DNA of 64,000 nt from Corythucha ciliata (lineage: Eukaryota; Arthropoda; Insecta; Hemiptera; Tingidae), in NCBI GenBank assembly GCA_038030265.1, contig CM075941.1, forward strand, positions 2,170,001 to 2,234,000, in the 5' to 3' direction. The notes beneath the pieces are model-generated. The model had not been told where the DNA came from, did not search any database, and worked only from the letters and a program-made list of their open reading frames with translations. Below, piece after piece: positions 11,935 through 21,566 of the stretch; positions within the stretch are counted from its first letter, which is position 1; each line of letters starts with the position of its first letter. The translations under genes were made by a program, and so were the position numbers.

Positions 11935-12335
11935 GTCAGTTTCAAGCAGAAATTGTCAATGTCAAGCAAAAATTGTCAGTTTGAAGCAGAAATTGTCAAT
12001 GTCAAGCAAAAATTGTCAATTTGAAGCAGAAATTGTCAATTTCAAACAGAAATTGTCCATTTCAAGCAAAAATTGTCAGTTTCAAGCAGAAAATGTCAGT
12101 TTCAAGCAGAAATTGACAATTTGACGTATTAATTGTCAATTTGAAGCAGAAATTGTCAATGTGAAGCAGAAATTGTTAATTTGAAGCAGAAATTGTCAAT
12201 TCAAGCAAAAATTGTCAGTTTCAAGCAGAAATTGTCAATGTCAAGCAAAAATTGTCAGTTTGAAGCAGAAATTGTCAGTTTGAAGCAGAAATTGTCAATT
12301 TGAAATAGAAATTGTCAATTTCAAACAGAAATTTG
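11935..12335 (+). repeat. Type D array, 20-bp unit
   Basis: About 20 copies of a regular 20-bp unit, AGAAATTGTCAATTTCAAGC with small variation. It shares the 14-base core GAAATTGTCAATTT with the longer array at 16,435-18,240 and differs in the remaining six bases. The open frame across it only reads the repeat. Confidence 0.9.
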
Positions 12336-12650
12336 AGCCCCCTGAAACTCTCAATTTCACTGAAATTTTGACCCGCTGAAGTCATAATATTGCGCATTTT
12401 TGGCCAGAAAACGTTCAATTTAATGGATATTCAGAACAAATTTTGGACTATTTTGTGTACTTTGGGCAGTGTGTACCGCGGTCACCTACGTAAAATCCTG
12501 AAAACTTGCGAAAATAAAGACCGGAAACTTACAATTTTGAGGATATTCAGCGCCTAAACTTACTGCTTCGCAAAAATAATTACTAAATACTTACAATTTG
12601 GGGAATGTAATATACCCGAAATTCTCAAAATTCTCTCTCTGCAAATTAGT
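12336..12650. repeat. Degenerate repeat debris
   Basis: Loose units such as AAACTCTCAATTTCACTG and GAAAACTTACAATTT continue from the 20-bp array and decay. No gene is seen. Confidence 0.5.
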
Positions 12651-12950
12651 TGGTTTTCTCTTTTGCAATCTTTTGCAATTTCAATTGCGAATTTGCCATT
12701 TTATTCTCCATTTTGGCCCCAAAAATTAGCATTTTTTTTGTTTCCATCTCTTTGTAATTTTACCGACGGGTTTTCTACTTTTATAGCCTTGAATTATCGT
12801 TTTTTCTTACTATTTTTGCTTTTCTGCGCTTGCAAAAAGCGCAGACACATCTCAGTATTACTGAAAAACGGCAAATTGGCGCATTTTTTCTTAATTTTAG
12901 CCATAAAGTGGCATCTTGGCTATTTCGCGGCTAAAGTTTCCTAATAGCTT
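12651..12950 (+). repeat. Type A minisatellite array (plus orientation)
   Basis: Degenerate type A units in plus orientation, which meet a minus-oriented array at about 12,950. The switch contains AGCTTTATAAAGTATAATTATAAAAAGCT, an AT-rich imperfect palindrome (given only in part: AGCTTTATAAAG and AAAAAGCT). Confidence 0.65.
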
Positions 12951-13690
12951 TATAAAGTATAATTATAAAAAGCTATAATTAAGAGGCTAGAAGTGCGGAA
13001 ACGACAATTTTAACGAATCGCTCATTAGTGGCTAAAAAACAGGAACAATACTAATTCATTTAAAAAAAAAAAGTCAAGAAAATCGCGAATTCGCTGTTAA
13101 ATTGAGATAAATCGCTAAATCACCGCTAAAATGGTGAAAAATCACTAATTTATGGCTAGAATGGAGACAAAATCGCTAATACGCCCCCAAAATGGAGAAA
13201 AATCGCTAATTCATCTATAAAATTGATTCGCGGCTTCTGAGTTCGAGCTAAAAATTGAAAAAAAATTGCTAATTTGCAGCTTAATTTGAGGAAAACTCCA
13301 ATTTTTGGCAAAAATTGAGAAAATTCAGTAGGTAATGCACGGATTGGAAACGCTACTAACCTCCGAAAAAAGCGACAATTCGCTGCTAAAATTGAGGAAC
13401 ATCACCAATTCTCGGATAAAGTGTAATGAAATTTCTAATTTAAATAAGCGCCTTCCGAAGGCAACTTTGTGGCTAAAATTCAGAAAAAAGGGGAAATTCA
13501 TGCACGGCTACATGTTTAAAAAAACGCTGATTCACGGCTAGAACTGATAATTGAGAAGAAGCAGTAATCTATATCAATAAAAGCAATACAAAACTGCTAA
13601 TGCGGTGCTAAACTGTGTAAAAATCGCTAATTTGCGGGTAATATTTAGAAAATAAATAATTAGTCTGGTCAAAATTAAGAGAAAGGTTAA
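12951..13690 (-). repeat. Type A minisatellite array (minus orientation)
   Basis: Units read CGCTAATTCGCGGC and AAAATTGAGAAAAA, the reverse of the array before it. Together they form a head-to-head pair about 1.7 kb long. The array is cut at its right by the truncated retrotransposon that begins near 13,740. Confidence 0.75.
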
Positions 13691-13739
13691 TTTTAAGTCT
13701 CTAAGTAGTTGTTTGTCCACATACGCGTTCGCGATCGAA

Positions 13740-14706
13740 ATGTTCTCTGGTTTCCTGCGGCGTGCCCCAGGGGTCTGTTCTTGCCCCTCTTTTGTTTTGT
13801 ATTTACCTATATGATCTGGCCAGGTGCCTAAGGTACTGCCGCTATCATTTGTTTGCCGACGATGTAAAATTGTATTTTTCATTCTCTCCAGTCGACTTTA
13901 ATCAGGCGGTTGACTTAATTGAGGAGGACCTCCAAGCTGTTGTGGATTGGGCTCACAGCAATCATCTGTCTCTGAATCTTGAAAAGTGCAAATCAATGCT
14001 TATGGGGTCGAGAGCTAACGTTGATTCACTTCGTCCCGTTCTCCCGCAACTTAGGCTTGGTTCCGACTCGCTGCCTTGGCATGATCGTATCACTTATTTG
14101 GGGGTCACCCTGGACCCGCATCTTTCGTGGCTTGACCATTCTAGGAAGGTTCGCGGTAGTGTGTTTGGCACCCTTGCGAGGCTTTCTGCGGTTAAGGATT
14201 GTCTCCCGATTCGCACAAGGATACACTTGGTGAAGTCTCTCATTTTGCCTTATTTGGACTACTGCTGTCTGGTCTTCCACGGCAGCATCTCCGTGGAAAA
14301 CGATGTAAGAATTGAACGTGCTTTCAATGCAGCCGCGCGTTTTGTTTATGACTTGCCGTATGACAGCCCCATAACCTTTTATTACGAAAAGCTTGGGTGG
14401 CTCAGGCCGGCGGTAAGGAGAAAATTCATGATGGGGTGCTTTCTTTTCAAACTTTTCTTGGTCAAGAAGCCTACGTATTTATTCGAACTCTTCACGTTCA
14501 AGGGGAGCACCAGACAGCGAGTGACGAGAGCCCCTGGGTTGGATTTGGTCGTGGAGGCCCACCGTACAACCTCCTTTCAGAGGGGCTTTGTGGTCACTGC
14601 GGCCAAGATATGGAATTCGATTCCAATTCGACTGAGATCGATGAATTGCCCTATCGTGTTTAGGAAGAATTACCTCCGGCTGCTTCTTGGGTCGAACTTG
14701 CTCTGA
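13740..14706 (+). pseudogene. CR1/L2-like reverse transcriptase, C-terminal part
   Basis: About 315 codons are open from the CGVPQGSVLAP motif to a natural stop. The LFADDVKLY segment carries the catalytic aspartate pair. The thumb region and the RFVYDLPYDS and WNSIPIRLR phrases near the end are typical of CR1/L2/Daphne-type non-LTR retrotransposons. The endonuclease, ORF1 and the first part of the polymerase are missing because the copy is 5'-truncated near 13,740. The frame has no break, so the insertion is not very old, but it cannot make a working enzyme. It sits in an array and shares no close similarity with the CR1/L2-like element at 25,534. Confidence 0.85.
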
Positions 14707-15338
14707 GTTTGGGATTTTCTGTGAGAAAGAACCTTCTGTTATGTGCCCGGTGCCCTCGTTGTTGGTTTCAGGTCATGCCTTCTTCCCCACGTCTTCCTTC
14801 TGCAGCGAATAATATTTCGATTTAATGTGCATGTTTTTTTTTTTTTCTTTTATTCGTGTCAATCTTCTTACGTCTCCCATACCCTCTGACTCCTCATTTT
14901 GCACCATTATAATCATTGGCTTTTTTCTATACATTCTTACCACATGTTATTTATTGAATCTACAGAGTGATATTTTTATTGTTTTAACTAGTCATTGATA
15001 CTTTTACTTATTTATTGATTTTTATATTTTTTCATCGACATTGTTTTTGATAAAACTGCCTAGTTTTCACACCCTACGTTTATAACTTATGTTCATTTCA
15101 TATTTTTTTCAATTTCATTTCATACGACCGAATCTATTTATTTATTTTACATGTTATTAATCAATCGTGACACTACTTTTTATTGATGCCTTATCGTGAC
15201 ATTTCTAAATATGTTTATTCCTGTTGTTTGGTTCGCATTTAGTTGATTCCAGAGCTCCAAAGGGTGAATTGTCCCCTAGAGCATGGGTAACTGTAACTGT
15301 GTATTTCTTCGATAATAAATTCCATTAAATTCCATTAA
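14707..15338 (+). other. 3' untranslated region and tail of the CR1/L2-like copy
   Basis: T-rich 3' UTR following the ORF. It ends in AATAAATTCCATTAAATTCC, a short tandem repeat of ATTCCATTAA type. Such short 3' repeats in place of poly-A are characteristic of CR1/L2-type elements and mark the true 3' end at about 15,338, where type A units resume. Confidence 0.7.
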
Positions 15339-15908
15339 TTTGGCCGCAAAATAGTGTTTTTTTTTTCAATTTCTGGCTCGAATTAAGAAGCCGCGAATTG
15401 ACGTTTTCTCCGTTTAAACCACGAATTAGCGTTTTTACCTCACTGTTATTGCTAAACTGCCGTTCTTTAAAAAAATTAGTATAGGAGAGACGCTCCCTAC
15501 CCCAATCCTCCTATGCTCCCCACCCGCTCCCTCTCGGAATGAGTTTTTTTCGCGATCGAGCCGGGAAAAGGGGGAAGTGTGTGTGTCTCCTCGAGGAAAG
15601 AAGTACAAAAAAACGCCTTCGCTGAAGTTGTCTCAAATCTCAAGGTACCTACTAAAAGTCAGTCTCATTCTCTCTCTTTCCTTTTCCAAAAATTTAGTTA
15701 ATTCCATTTTCCGGTCTCTCAAAATTTATCAATCGCTCTCCCTATAAAATACAGTCCCCTCTGCTCTCCAGCAACACTCACTTTAGCGCTTCTTTTCAAT
15801 TTTATCGATGAATTAGCGATTTTTCTCCATTTTAGCGGCGTATTAGCGATTTTGTCTCCATTTTAGCAATAAATTAGCGATTTCTCACCATTTTAGCCGT
15901 GAATTAGC
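15339..15908 (+). repeat. Type A minisatellite units with an interrupting segment
   Basis: Type A units occur at 15,339-15,475 and 15,780-15,905. The 300 bp between them are pyrimidine-rich (CTCCC and TCTCTC runs) and show nothing recognisable. Confidence 0.6.
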
Positions 15909-15976
15909 CAGTGGCAGATCTAAGGGAGGGGCCACAGGGGCTATGGCTCCTCCCTTTGAGTCGAGGTCACTTGCGC

Positions 15977-16007
<31 letters not shown>

Positions 16008-16115
16008 AGGAGGGGTAATCACCTCTATAATTTTAGGGTCATTATCTCAGAGGTCCGAGGGTCAGAGGTTCAGAGGCTCAGAGGGGGAAATCTCTCGCCA
16101 ATGGCCGCACTGAGG
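15909..16115 (+). mobile_element. hAT-like end with long poly-A tract
   Basis: CAGTGGCAGATCTAAGGG is followed by GGGGCCACAGGGGCTATGGC, a layout typical of hAT-like element ends. An A-run of about 27 bases then follows, with GAGGTC/CAGAGG-rich sequence to 16,100. A similar start, CAGTGGCGGATCTATAGG, lies at 52,592. No second end or target duplication was found. Confidence 0.45.
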
Positions 16116-16119
16116 GGGA

Positions 16120-16430
16120 AAAATTGACGTTGAACGCCGTCACGTCAAGGGCAAAATTTACGCGAAAGGTGACGCCAAGGGAAAACTTTAAGCGAAACGT
16201 TACATTGTGCGTAAAAAAAAAAAAAAAAACTCATTCAAAAAGCCGCCGTGGCAAAAAGAGTAAAGCACGCCAACTACCTCACGGCGGCGGCGGCGGGCAA
16301 AATGCAACATCCGGGCAAACACATCGCGTGAATCGCCACATTCAAGGCAAAATTTACGTGAAATGATCCCGTCAAAAGCAACAAATATGCGAAATGCTTC
16401 ACCAAGAGCAACGTTAAGGTGACATATTGT
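16120..16430 (+). repeat. Type F minisatellite array
   Basis: About ten units near 30 bp with GCCAAGGGCAAAATTTACGC and GAAACGTGAC. This is a distinct unit in the same size class as types A and C. It merges into the 20-bp array at 16,435. Confidence 0.65.
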
Positions 16431-16434
16431 CCAT

Positions 16435-18240
16435 TTTATGACAAAACTCGTTGGTTTCACGAAAAAATGGTCAATTTCATAACGAAATTGTCTGTTTTAT
16501 GAGAAAACTTTCAATTTTATATGACATCATAAGCTTATGAGCATAATGGCTGATTTTATGAGGAACTTTTTAGTCTGAAAAGTGTCAATTTGATGAGTAC
16601 ATCTTCAGTTTAATAAGGAAATAGTCAATTTTATGAAGAAAATGACTATTGTATGAGGAATTGTCAATATCATTAGAAAATTTCCCTTTTTGAATGAATT
16701 TCCAATTTTGTAGGGAAATTGTTAAGTCGAATTGGAAATTGTTAATTTCAAGAGAAAATCTTAAATTTTTGTTTTATCGTTAATTTTAGGACGAAATTAT
16801 CGATTTCACGAGAAAATTGTAACTTATTCACAATAGTTTTATTTTTGGTCCTTGGATCTTATTAATTTCGCCCCATGACTCGATGGGCAATTGCCCTTCG
16901 GTGATTATTGTTAATGGAATAATTGGTGATCGCTTTTAAATTATCAATTTGTCAATTTTAAGAGGAAATTGTCACTTTTATGAGGAAATTATGAATTTTA
17001 TGAGGAAATAATATACTTTATGGGGAAGTTGTCTATTTTATGAGGAACTTGACAATTTTAAGAGGAAATTGTTAATTTTATGATGAAATGGTCAATTTTA
17101 TGAGTTTCATGAGAAAATTGTCCATTTTATAAGGAAATTGTCCATTTTATGAGGAAACTGTCAATTTTATGAGTTTTATGAGAAAATAGTCACTTTTATG
17201 AGGAAATTGTTAATAGTATGAAGAAATAATCAATTTTATTGAGAAATTGTCCATTTCATGAGAAAATTTTCCATTTTATGAGGAAATTTTTCTTTTATGA
17301 GGAAATCATAAATTTTGTGGGCAAATCATACATTTTATGGGGAAATTGTTCATTTTATGAGGTAATTGACAATTTTATAGAGAAATCGTCAATTTTATAG
17401 GGAAATTGTTAATTTTATGAGGAAATTGTTAATTTTATGAGGAAATTGTCCATTTTATGGGGAAGTTGTCTATTTTATGAGGAACTTGACAATTTTAAGA
17501 GGAAATTGTTAATTTTATGAGGAAATGGTCAATTTTATGAGTTCCATGAGAAAATTGTCCATTTTATAAGGAAATTGTCCATTTCATGAGGAAACTGTCT
17601 ATTTTATGAGTTTTATGAGAAAATAGTCACTTTTATGAGGAAATTTTCCATTTTATGAGGAAATTTTTCTTTTATGAGGAAATCATAAATTTTGTGGGCA
17701 AATCATACATTTTATGGGGAAATTGTTCATTTTATGAGGAAATTGACAATTTTATAGGGAAATCTCAATTTAATAGGGAAATTGTTAATTTTATGAAAAA
17801 ATAATTAATTTTATGGATAAATTGTCAATTTTATGAGGAAATTGTCCATTTTATGAGGAAATCGTCAATTTTAAGAGGAAATTGTTAATTTTATGAGGAA
17901 ATGGTCAATTTTATGAGTTTCATGAGAAAATTGTCCATTTTATAAGGAAATTGTCCATTTTATGAGGAAACTGTCAATTTTATGAGTTTTATGAGAAAAT
18001 TGTCACTTTTATGAGGAAATTGTTAATAGTATGAAAAAATAATCAATTTTATGGAGAAATTGTCCATTTCATGAGAAAATTTTCCGTTTTATGAGGAAAT
18101 TTTCCTTTTATGAGGAAATCGTAAATTTTGTGGGCAAATAATACATTTTATGGGGAAATTGTTCATTTTATGAGGAAATTGACAATTTTATAGGGAAATC
18201 GTCAATTTTATGAGGAAATTGTCTATTTCATGAGTATAAT
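16435..18240 (+). repeat. Type G array, 20-bp unit with higher-order repeats
   Basis: About 90 copies of TTTTATGAGGAAATTGTCAA. Larger blocks are duplicated: the block at 17,021 (TGGGGAAGTTGTC) recurs at 17,458, and the block at 17,505 recurs at 17,881, giving shifts of 437 and 376 bp. It carries the same 14-base core as the type D array. Its right edge abuts the gypsy LTR at 18,242. Confidence 0.9.
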
Positions 18241-18241
18241 A

Positions 18242-18394
18242 TGTAAGACTGGGGAATTTTGAACACAAACCGAATAACACCAAGATTCGATGCTCAAACT
18301 TTTATTGAGAATCGAAAACTAAGTCGGTTCCAATACAACGAACGCTCAACTTTTAGCTACAAAATATTGTTTTCCGTGAGAACACGAGAAGTAG
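18242..18394 (-). mobile_element. Ty3/gypsy LTR fragment
   Basis: The plus strand begins TGTAAGACTGGGG, which on the minus strand is a CA end as in LTRs. An AATAAA signal lies on the minus strand about 60 bp inside. It sits directly downstream, in minus sense, of the gypsy pol remnant, which fits a 3' LTR joined to pol after an internal deletion. The other LTR is absent, so the boundary near 18,394 is approximate. Confidence 0.5.
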
Positions 18395-19430
18395 AGTCCA
18401 CAGAGTGTAGAACGAGACTGCCTCGCTATCCCGAATTTCCTTTAACTCGAGCAGATTAGCTGTGCGTAGTGGTTCGTGGTCATCTGTTTTGTAGTCACTT
18501 GCGAGTACTGTGTTTCTCGATAGGCAGTCCGCTTCTGCATTTACGGATCCCGATCTGTAGACTACGTCGAAATCATACTGTCAGAGATAGTTTGCGAGAT
18601 CGCCTAGCTCCTCATCTGTCCTTGCCTTCAATTTGAGATTTTCCAGAGGTTTATAATCGGTAATAATTTTAAATTGGCGGCCTATCAACCAGTACCGCCA
18701 GTATTTCACGGCTTCTTTAATCGCTAAACTCTCCAAGTAGATAGCTTTTTGTCTCTTTTGGCTCTCGTTGAGCTGCTTGGAGAAGTAAGCAACGGGTTTT
18801 TCGACTCCGTCGGGTTGAGGCTGCTTAAGCATCGCTCCGATACCTTCTATGCTCGCATCAGTATAAATTACGATCGATAAGTTTCGGTCAAAAATGACGA
18901 GCACGGGGGAGGATATTAGGTAAAATTTGTCCCGCTCAAAAGCTTCCTGGCATTGTTGTGTCCATGCGAATTTGAAGTCTTTTCGAAGAAGATTGTGAAA
19001 AATGTCAAGTGTTTTTGCTGCGTTTTGGATGTATTTATGGTAGAAGTTTATTTTACCCAGAAACTGACGAATATTTTTTTTATTTTTTGGCGTAGGGAAG
19101 TTTTTAATAGCTAATAAATTATCGTTGAGAGGTCTTACTGCGTTGCTTTCTATTACGTGACCCAAATATTGGATGGAATTAGTGGCAAACTTGCATTTAA
19201 TGAACTTTAGTTTGAATCCCTCCAGATGTCGGATGTGTTGTTCAAAAGTTTTAGATAAAATGAGTATGTCGTCTATGTAGTTACAACAGAAGTCACCTAG
19301 CCCATTCCGTCGGATGATACCCGAGAGTATTCTTTGGAATATTGCGGGTGATGTTTCTAGGCCAAACGGTATGGCGACCCACTGCCAGTGGCCGTGGGAC
19401 TGGCTGTGGGAGACTGCCTCGCAGGACAGT
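18395..19430 (-). pseudogene. Ty3/gypsy pol remnant (reverse transcriptase and RNase H)
   Basis: Read on the minus strand, the reverse transcriptase opens near 19,430 with the WQWVAIPFGL segment, has the catalytic YIDD box near 19,278, a QYLGHVI connection, an FAWTQQCQEAF segment and an RNase H with YTDAS, and ends in the ADCLSRN phrase that precedes the integrase region. An in-frame TGA at about 18,581 interrupts the RNase H end. The stretch after YIDD is about ten residues shorter than usual, suggesting a small deletion. Protease, the first half of the polymerase and integrase are missing. It is a dead fragment. Confidence 0.85.
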
Positions 19431-20063
19431 TTATAAAAAAAAAGGATTTAAACAGTGATAAGAAATAAATTAGAAGAAAGAAGTAAAAAGGATCAAAGTC
19501 CAACAATAAGGTTCGAAGACTGGCGAGAAACTTACACACATTTCCAGCAATATTTTTCAGGTCCTTTAAATCAGTTACATTCGCTTTTCTTCCGTTATGC
19601 TCCGCTGCACCTGTAGGGCGAGGATTTCTTCGCCTTTTACCATCGTTAAGCTCAATACTATTACGCTAATAAGTGTAACACGCATCCACGATGGTTTTTC
19701 TGATTTGTCTCTATTCACAAGGTGAAAAAATAATGAGACTTACCCCTCCAACCATCAGAGGTTCAGCGTGGCTACAAGATAACTGAGATGAAGATGAACA
19801 TGACTATTCTAAAAGGCATGACAATCGTGTAACTAAATGAAGAACCAGTGCATAATGGCAAAGCGGACCAGTGGAATGGCAAAGCGACAGGTGAAAAGAG
19901 TTGAGAATTTGAGAGAACAGTGAAAATTAATGTTACGACGGGCTTGAAAACAGTGAATAATACATATGGAAAAGGTAAACAAAAAAGGTGAAAAGACCTG
20001 AGAGAACATTGAAAATCACCGTTTCGGGAGCTCTGAAAACAGTAAATAGAACTGTTTAAAAAG
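19431..20063. other. Gypsy-to-Harbinger spacer
   Basis: Between the gypsy fragment and the Harbinger transposase. A minus-strand stretch near 19,560-19,640 reads basic and protein-like (contains GAAEHNGRK) and could be the last exon of the Harbinger transposase, but there is no proof. The rest shows nothing. Confidence 0.3.
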
Positions 20064-20566
20064 TTAAGGGAAGGGTAAAAAGTACCCAAGGACCAATATT
20101 CCAAACACATTTTCTATTACTCTTCTGCCTCTGGATAAGCGGTAATTGAAAATACGCCGTTCTGTAGTGAGCACTCTTTGCGGAAATGGCTTGATTAAAT
20201 CAGGGCGCAGCGCAAAAGCCTCGTCACCAATAAAAACATAAGGCAGTTCTCTTCCACCCTCATGTAATGGGTTGGGTTTTGGCAGGTTCAATTTATCGTA
20301 GAATTTTGTATTTTCGATCACCCCGCCATCCGATACTCTCCCATTTGTGCCGAAATGACACGTAAGGAATTCGTAATTTCCATTTGCTATTGCCAAAAGA
20401 ACCAAGCTGTGAAATCCTTTGTAATTGAAGAAGAATGAAACGCTGTTTGTTGGAGGGACGATGCTCACATGTTTTCCGTCTATGGCACCAACGCAATGTG
20501 GGAAGTTCCATTGTTCGAACGTTCTTGTGACTTTCAACCAATCGGACTGTGTTTTGGGAAACTGGA
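20064..20566 (-). pseudogene. Harbinger (HARBI1-like) transposase, exon 2
   Basis: A minus-strand frame of about 165 codons carries the DDE_4 nuclease core. The first catalytic aspartate is in CVGAIDGKH, the second in GRVSDGGVIENT, and the glutamate in RRVIENVFGIL, matching the HARBI1/Harbinger family. Upstream it begins at a clear acceptor (TTTACTTCCAG, exon starting TTTCCCAAAACACAG), in phase 0 with exon 1. The usual C-terminal residues after the glutamate motif are lost because the frame runs into a stop at 20,064. The nuclease would cut DNA in cut-and-paste transposition if the gene were whole. Confidence 0.85.
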
Positions 20567-21311
20567 AGTAAACAAAAATGCGTTAATAAATAATAGGTAG
20601 ATAGGTAATATTACAATTAAAATTAAAAAAACATTCAAATGAGAAAATCAAATAATTGTCCTATATCGTTTCAGGATTCGGACAGTGAAGAGGTGATAAG
20701 TGATAGTGACGCTCAGTTGGTTGCTTCTGACTTGAAGGATTCATCAATTAACTCTCAGGCATCATCTGATTTTGCAGTACCATCAATCAGAAAGCAAAAA
20801 GAAACGTGAAAACGAAGCAAGAAGGATCGCATGATGAAATTCTTCAGATAATCGGGGAACAGATCAAAAAGCAGACGGATAATCCAATTGTTTTGGATAG
20901 ATTTGTTAACTTGGGTATCAACATTGGAGGCAAATTACGTGACCTCAAAGATGATAGACAACGAGCAATCGCTGAAAAACTCATCTCGAAGGTTCTGTTC
21001 CATGCTGAATTTGGTAACTTGACTCAAATAACATCTTACGACATATCCTGGCCCACGACCTGGTTGGCCGATAAATCAGCCTGACCATTTTTCACGTTTG
21101 CCTGGTGAACCAGCACCCTCAAACAAGAATCAAGGAAACTCGCAGGGATATAGTGCATTGCAGCCAATAACTACATCCCAAAATGAATCTCGGCCTCGTT
21201 CGCCAACATTGCCTAATTTTTTTAATAGCGCCGATCCCAATTCGTTGTAATTTAATTAATTGTATTACCTTGAAAATATCAATACAATTTTCAGAATTGT
21301 ACTAACTTTAC
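20567..21311 (-). other. Intron of Harbinger transposase
   Basis: The donor is AAG/GTGAGTAAAG at about 21,311 and the acceptor TTTACTTCCAG at about 20,567, both on the minus strand and in phase 0. Removing it joins the EFFK end of exon 1 to the FPKTQSDW start of exon 2, the order expected in this family. An exon of another gene lies inside on the opposite strand. Confidence 0.7.
20675..21250 (+). pseudogene. Harbinger accessory protein (MADF/BESS-like), last exon
   Basis: The plus strand carries an acceptor (TATCGTTTCAG) at 20,674 and then an acidic stretch starting DSDSEEVISDSD. A helical region follows (GGKLRDLKDDRQR, AIAEKLISKVL) that resembles the C-terminal BESS-type tail of the DNA-binding partner encoded by Harbinger elements, and a proline/serine-rich end closes at a TAA at about 21,248. 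Two frameshifts (near 20,806 and 21,040) break it. In the family this partner helps the transposase enter the nucleus and bind the element ends. The N-terminal MADF domain was not found. The whole exon lies antisense within the transposase intron. Confidence 0.55.
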
Positions 21312-21566
21312 TCACCTTGAAGAATTCTTTTTGCAATACATCCACAATAGCTTGGCAGGTTTCGGGAATAGTTTCACCCAACGCCTGTGGTGAAATTACT
21401 GTTGAAAACTTCAAGTCTTCATAACTTCTACCAGTGGCCAAAAAACGCAGAGTGCTGTCAATCTTTCGCGTGGAGGAATAGCACTCCTCATTACAGTGTC
21501 TTCTTTTTTTATTAGCGGAGCAACCAGAGACAACAAATGTAAATAACTTTCCTCGTCCATCCTCAT
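21312..21566 (-). pseudogene. Harbinger transposase exon 1, inner part
   Basis: On the minus strand this reads from the target duplication through RMDEESYLHLLSLV to SYEDLKFSTVISPQALG and ends at the splice donor at 21,311. The conserved LRFLATGRSYEDL helix-turn region of HARBI1 proteins is present, but a one-base loss near 21,460 shifts the frame before it. The matching first part of the exon lies 3.1 kb away at 24,652, on the other side of the hAT-like insertion. Confidence 0.8.
21559..21566 (+). repeat. Target site duplication, left copy
   Basis: ATCCTCAT lies directly outside the left inverted repeat of the hAT-like element. An identical copy is at 24,644-24,651. Removing the element plus one copy restores continuous Harbinger exon sequence. 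Confidence 0.9.

Noticed and set aside
11933..12124. 63-codon open frame rich in SSKNCQF
   Set aside because: It is a translation of the 20-bp type D array.
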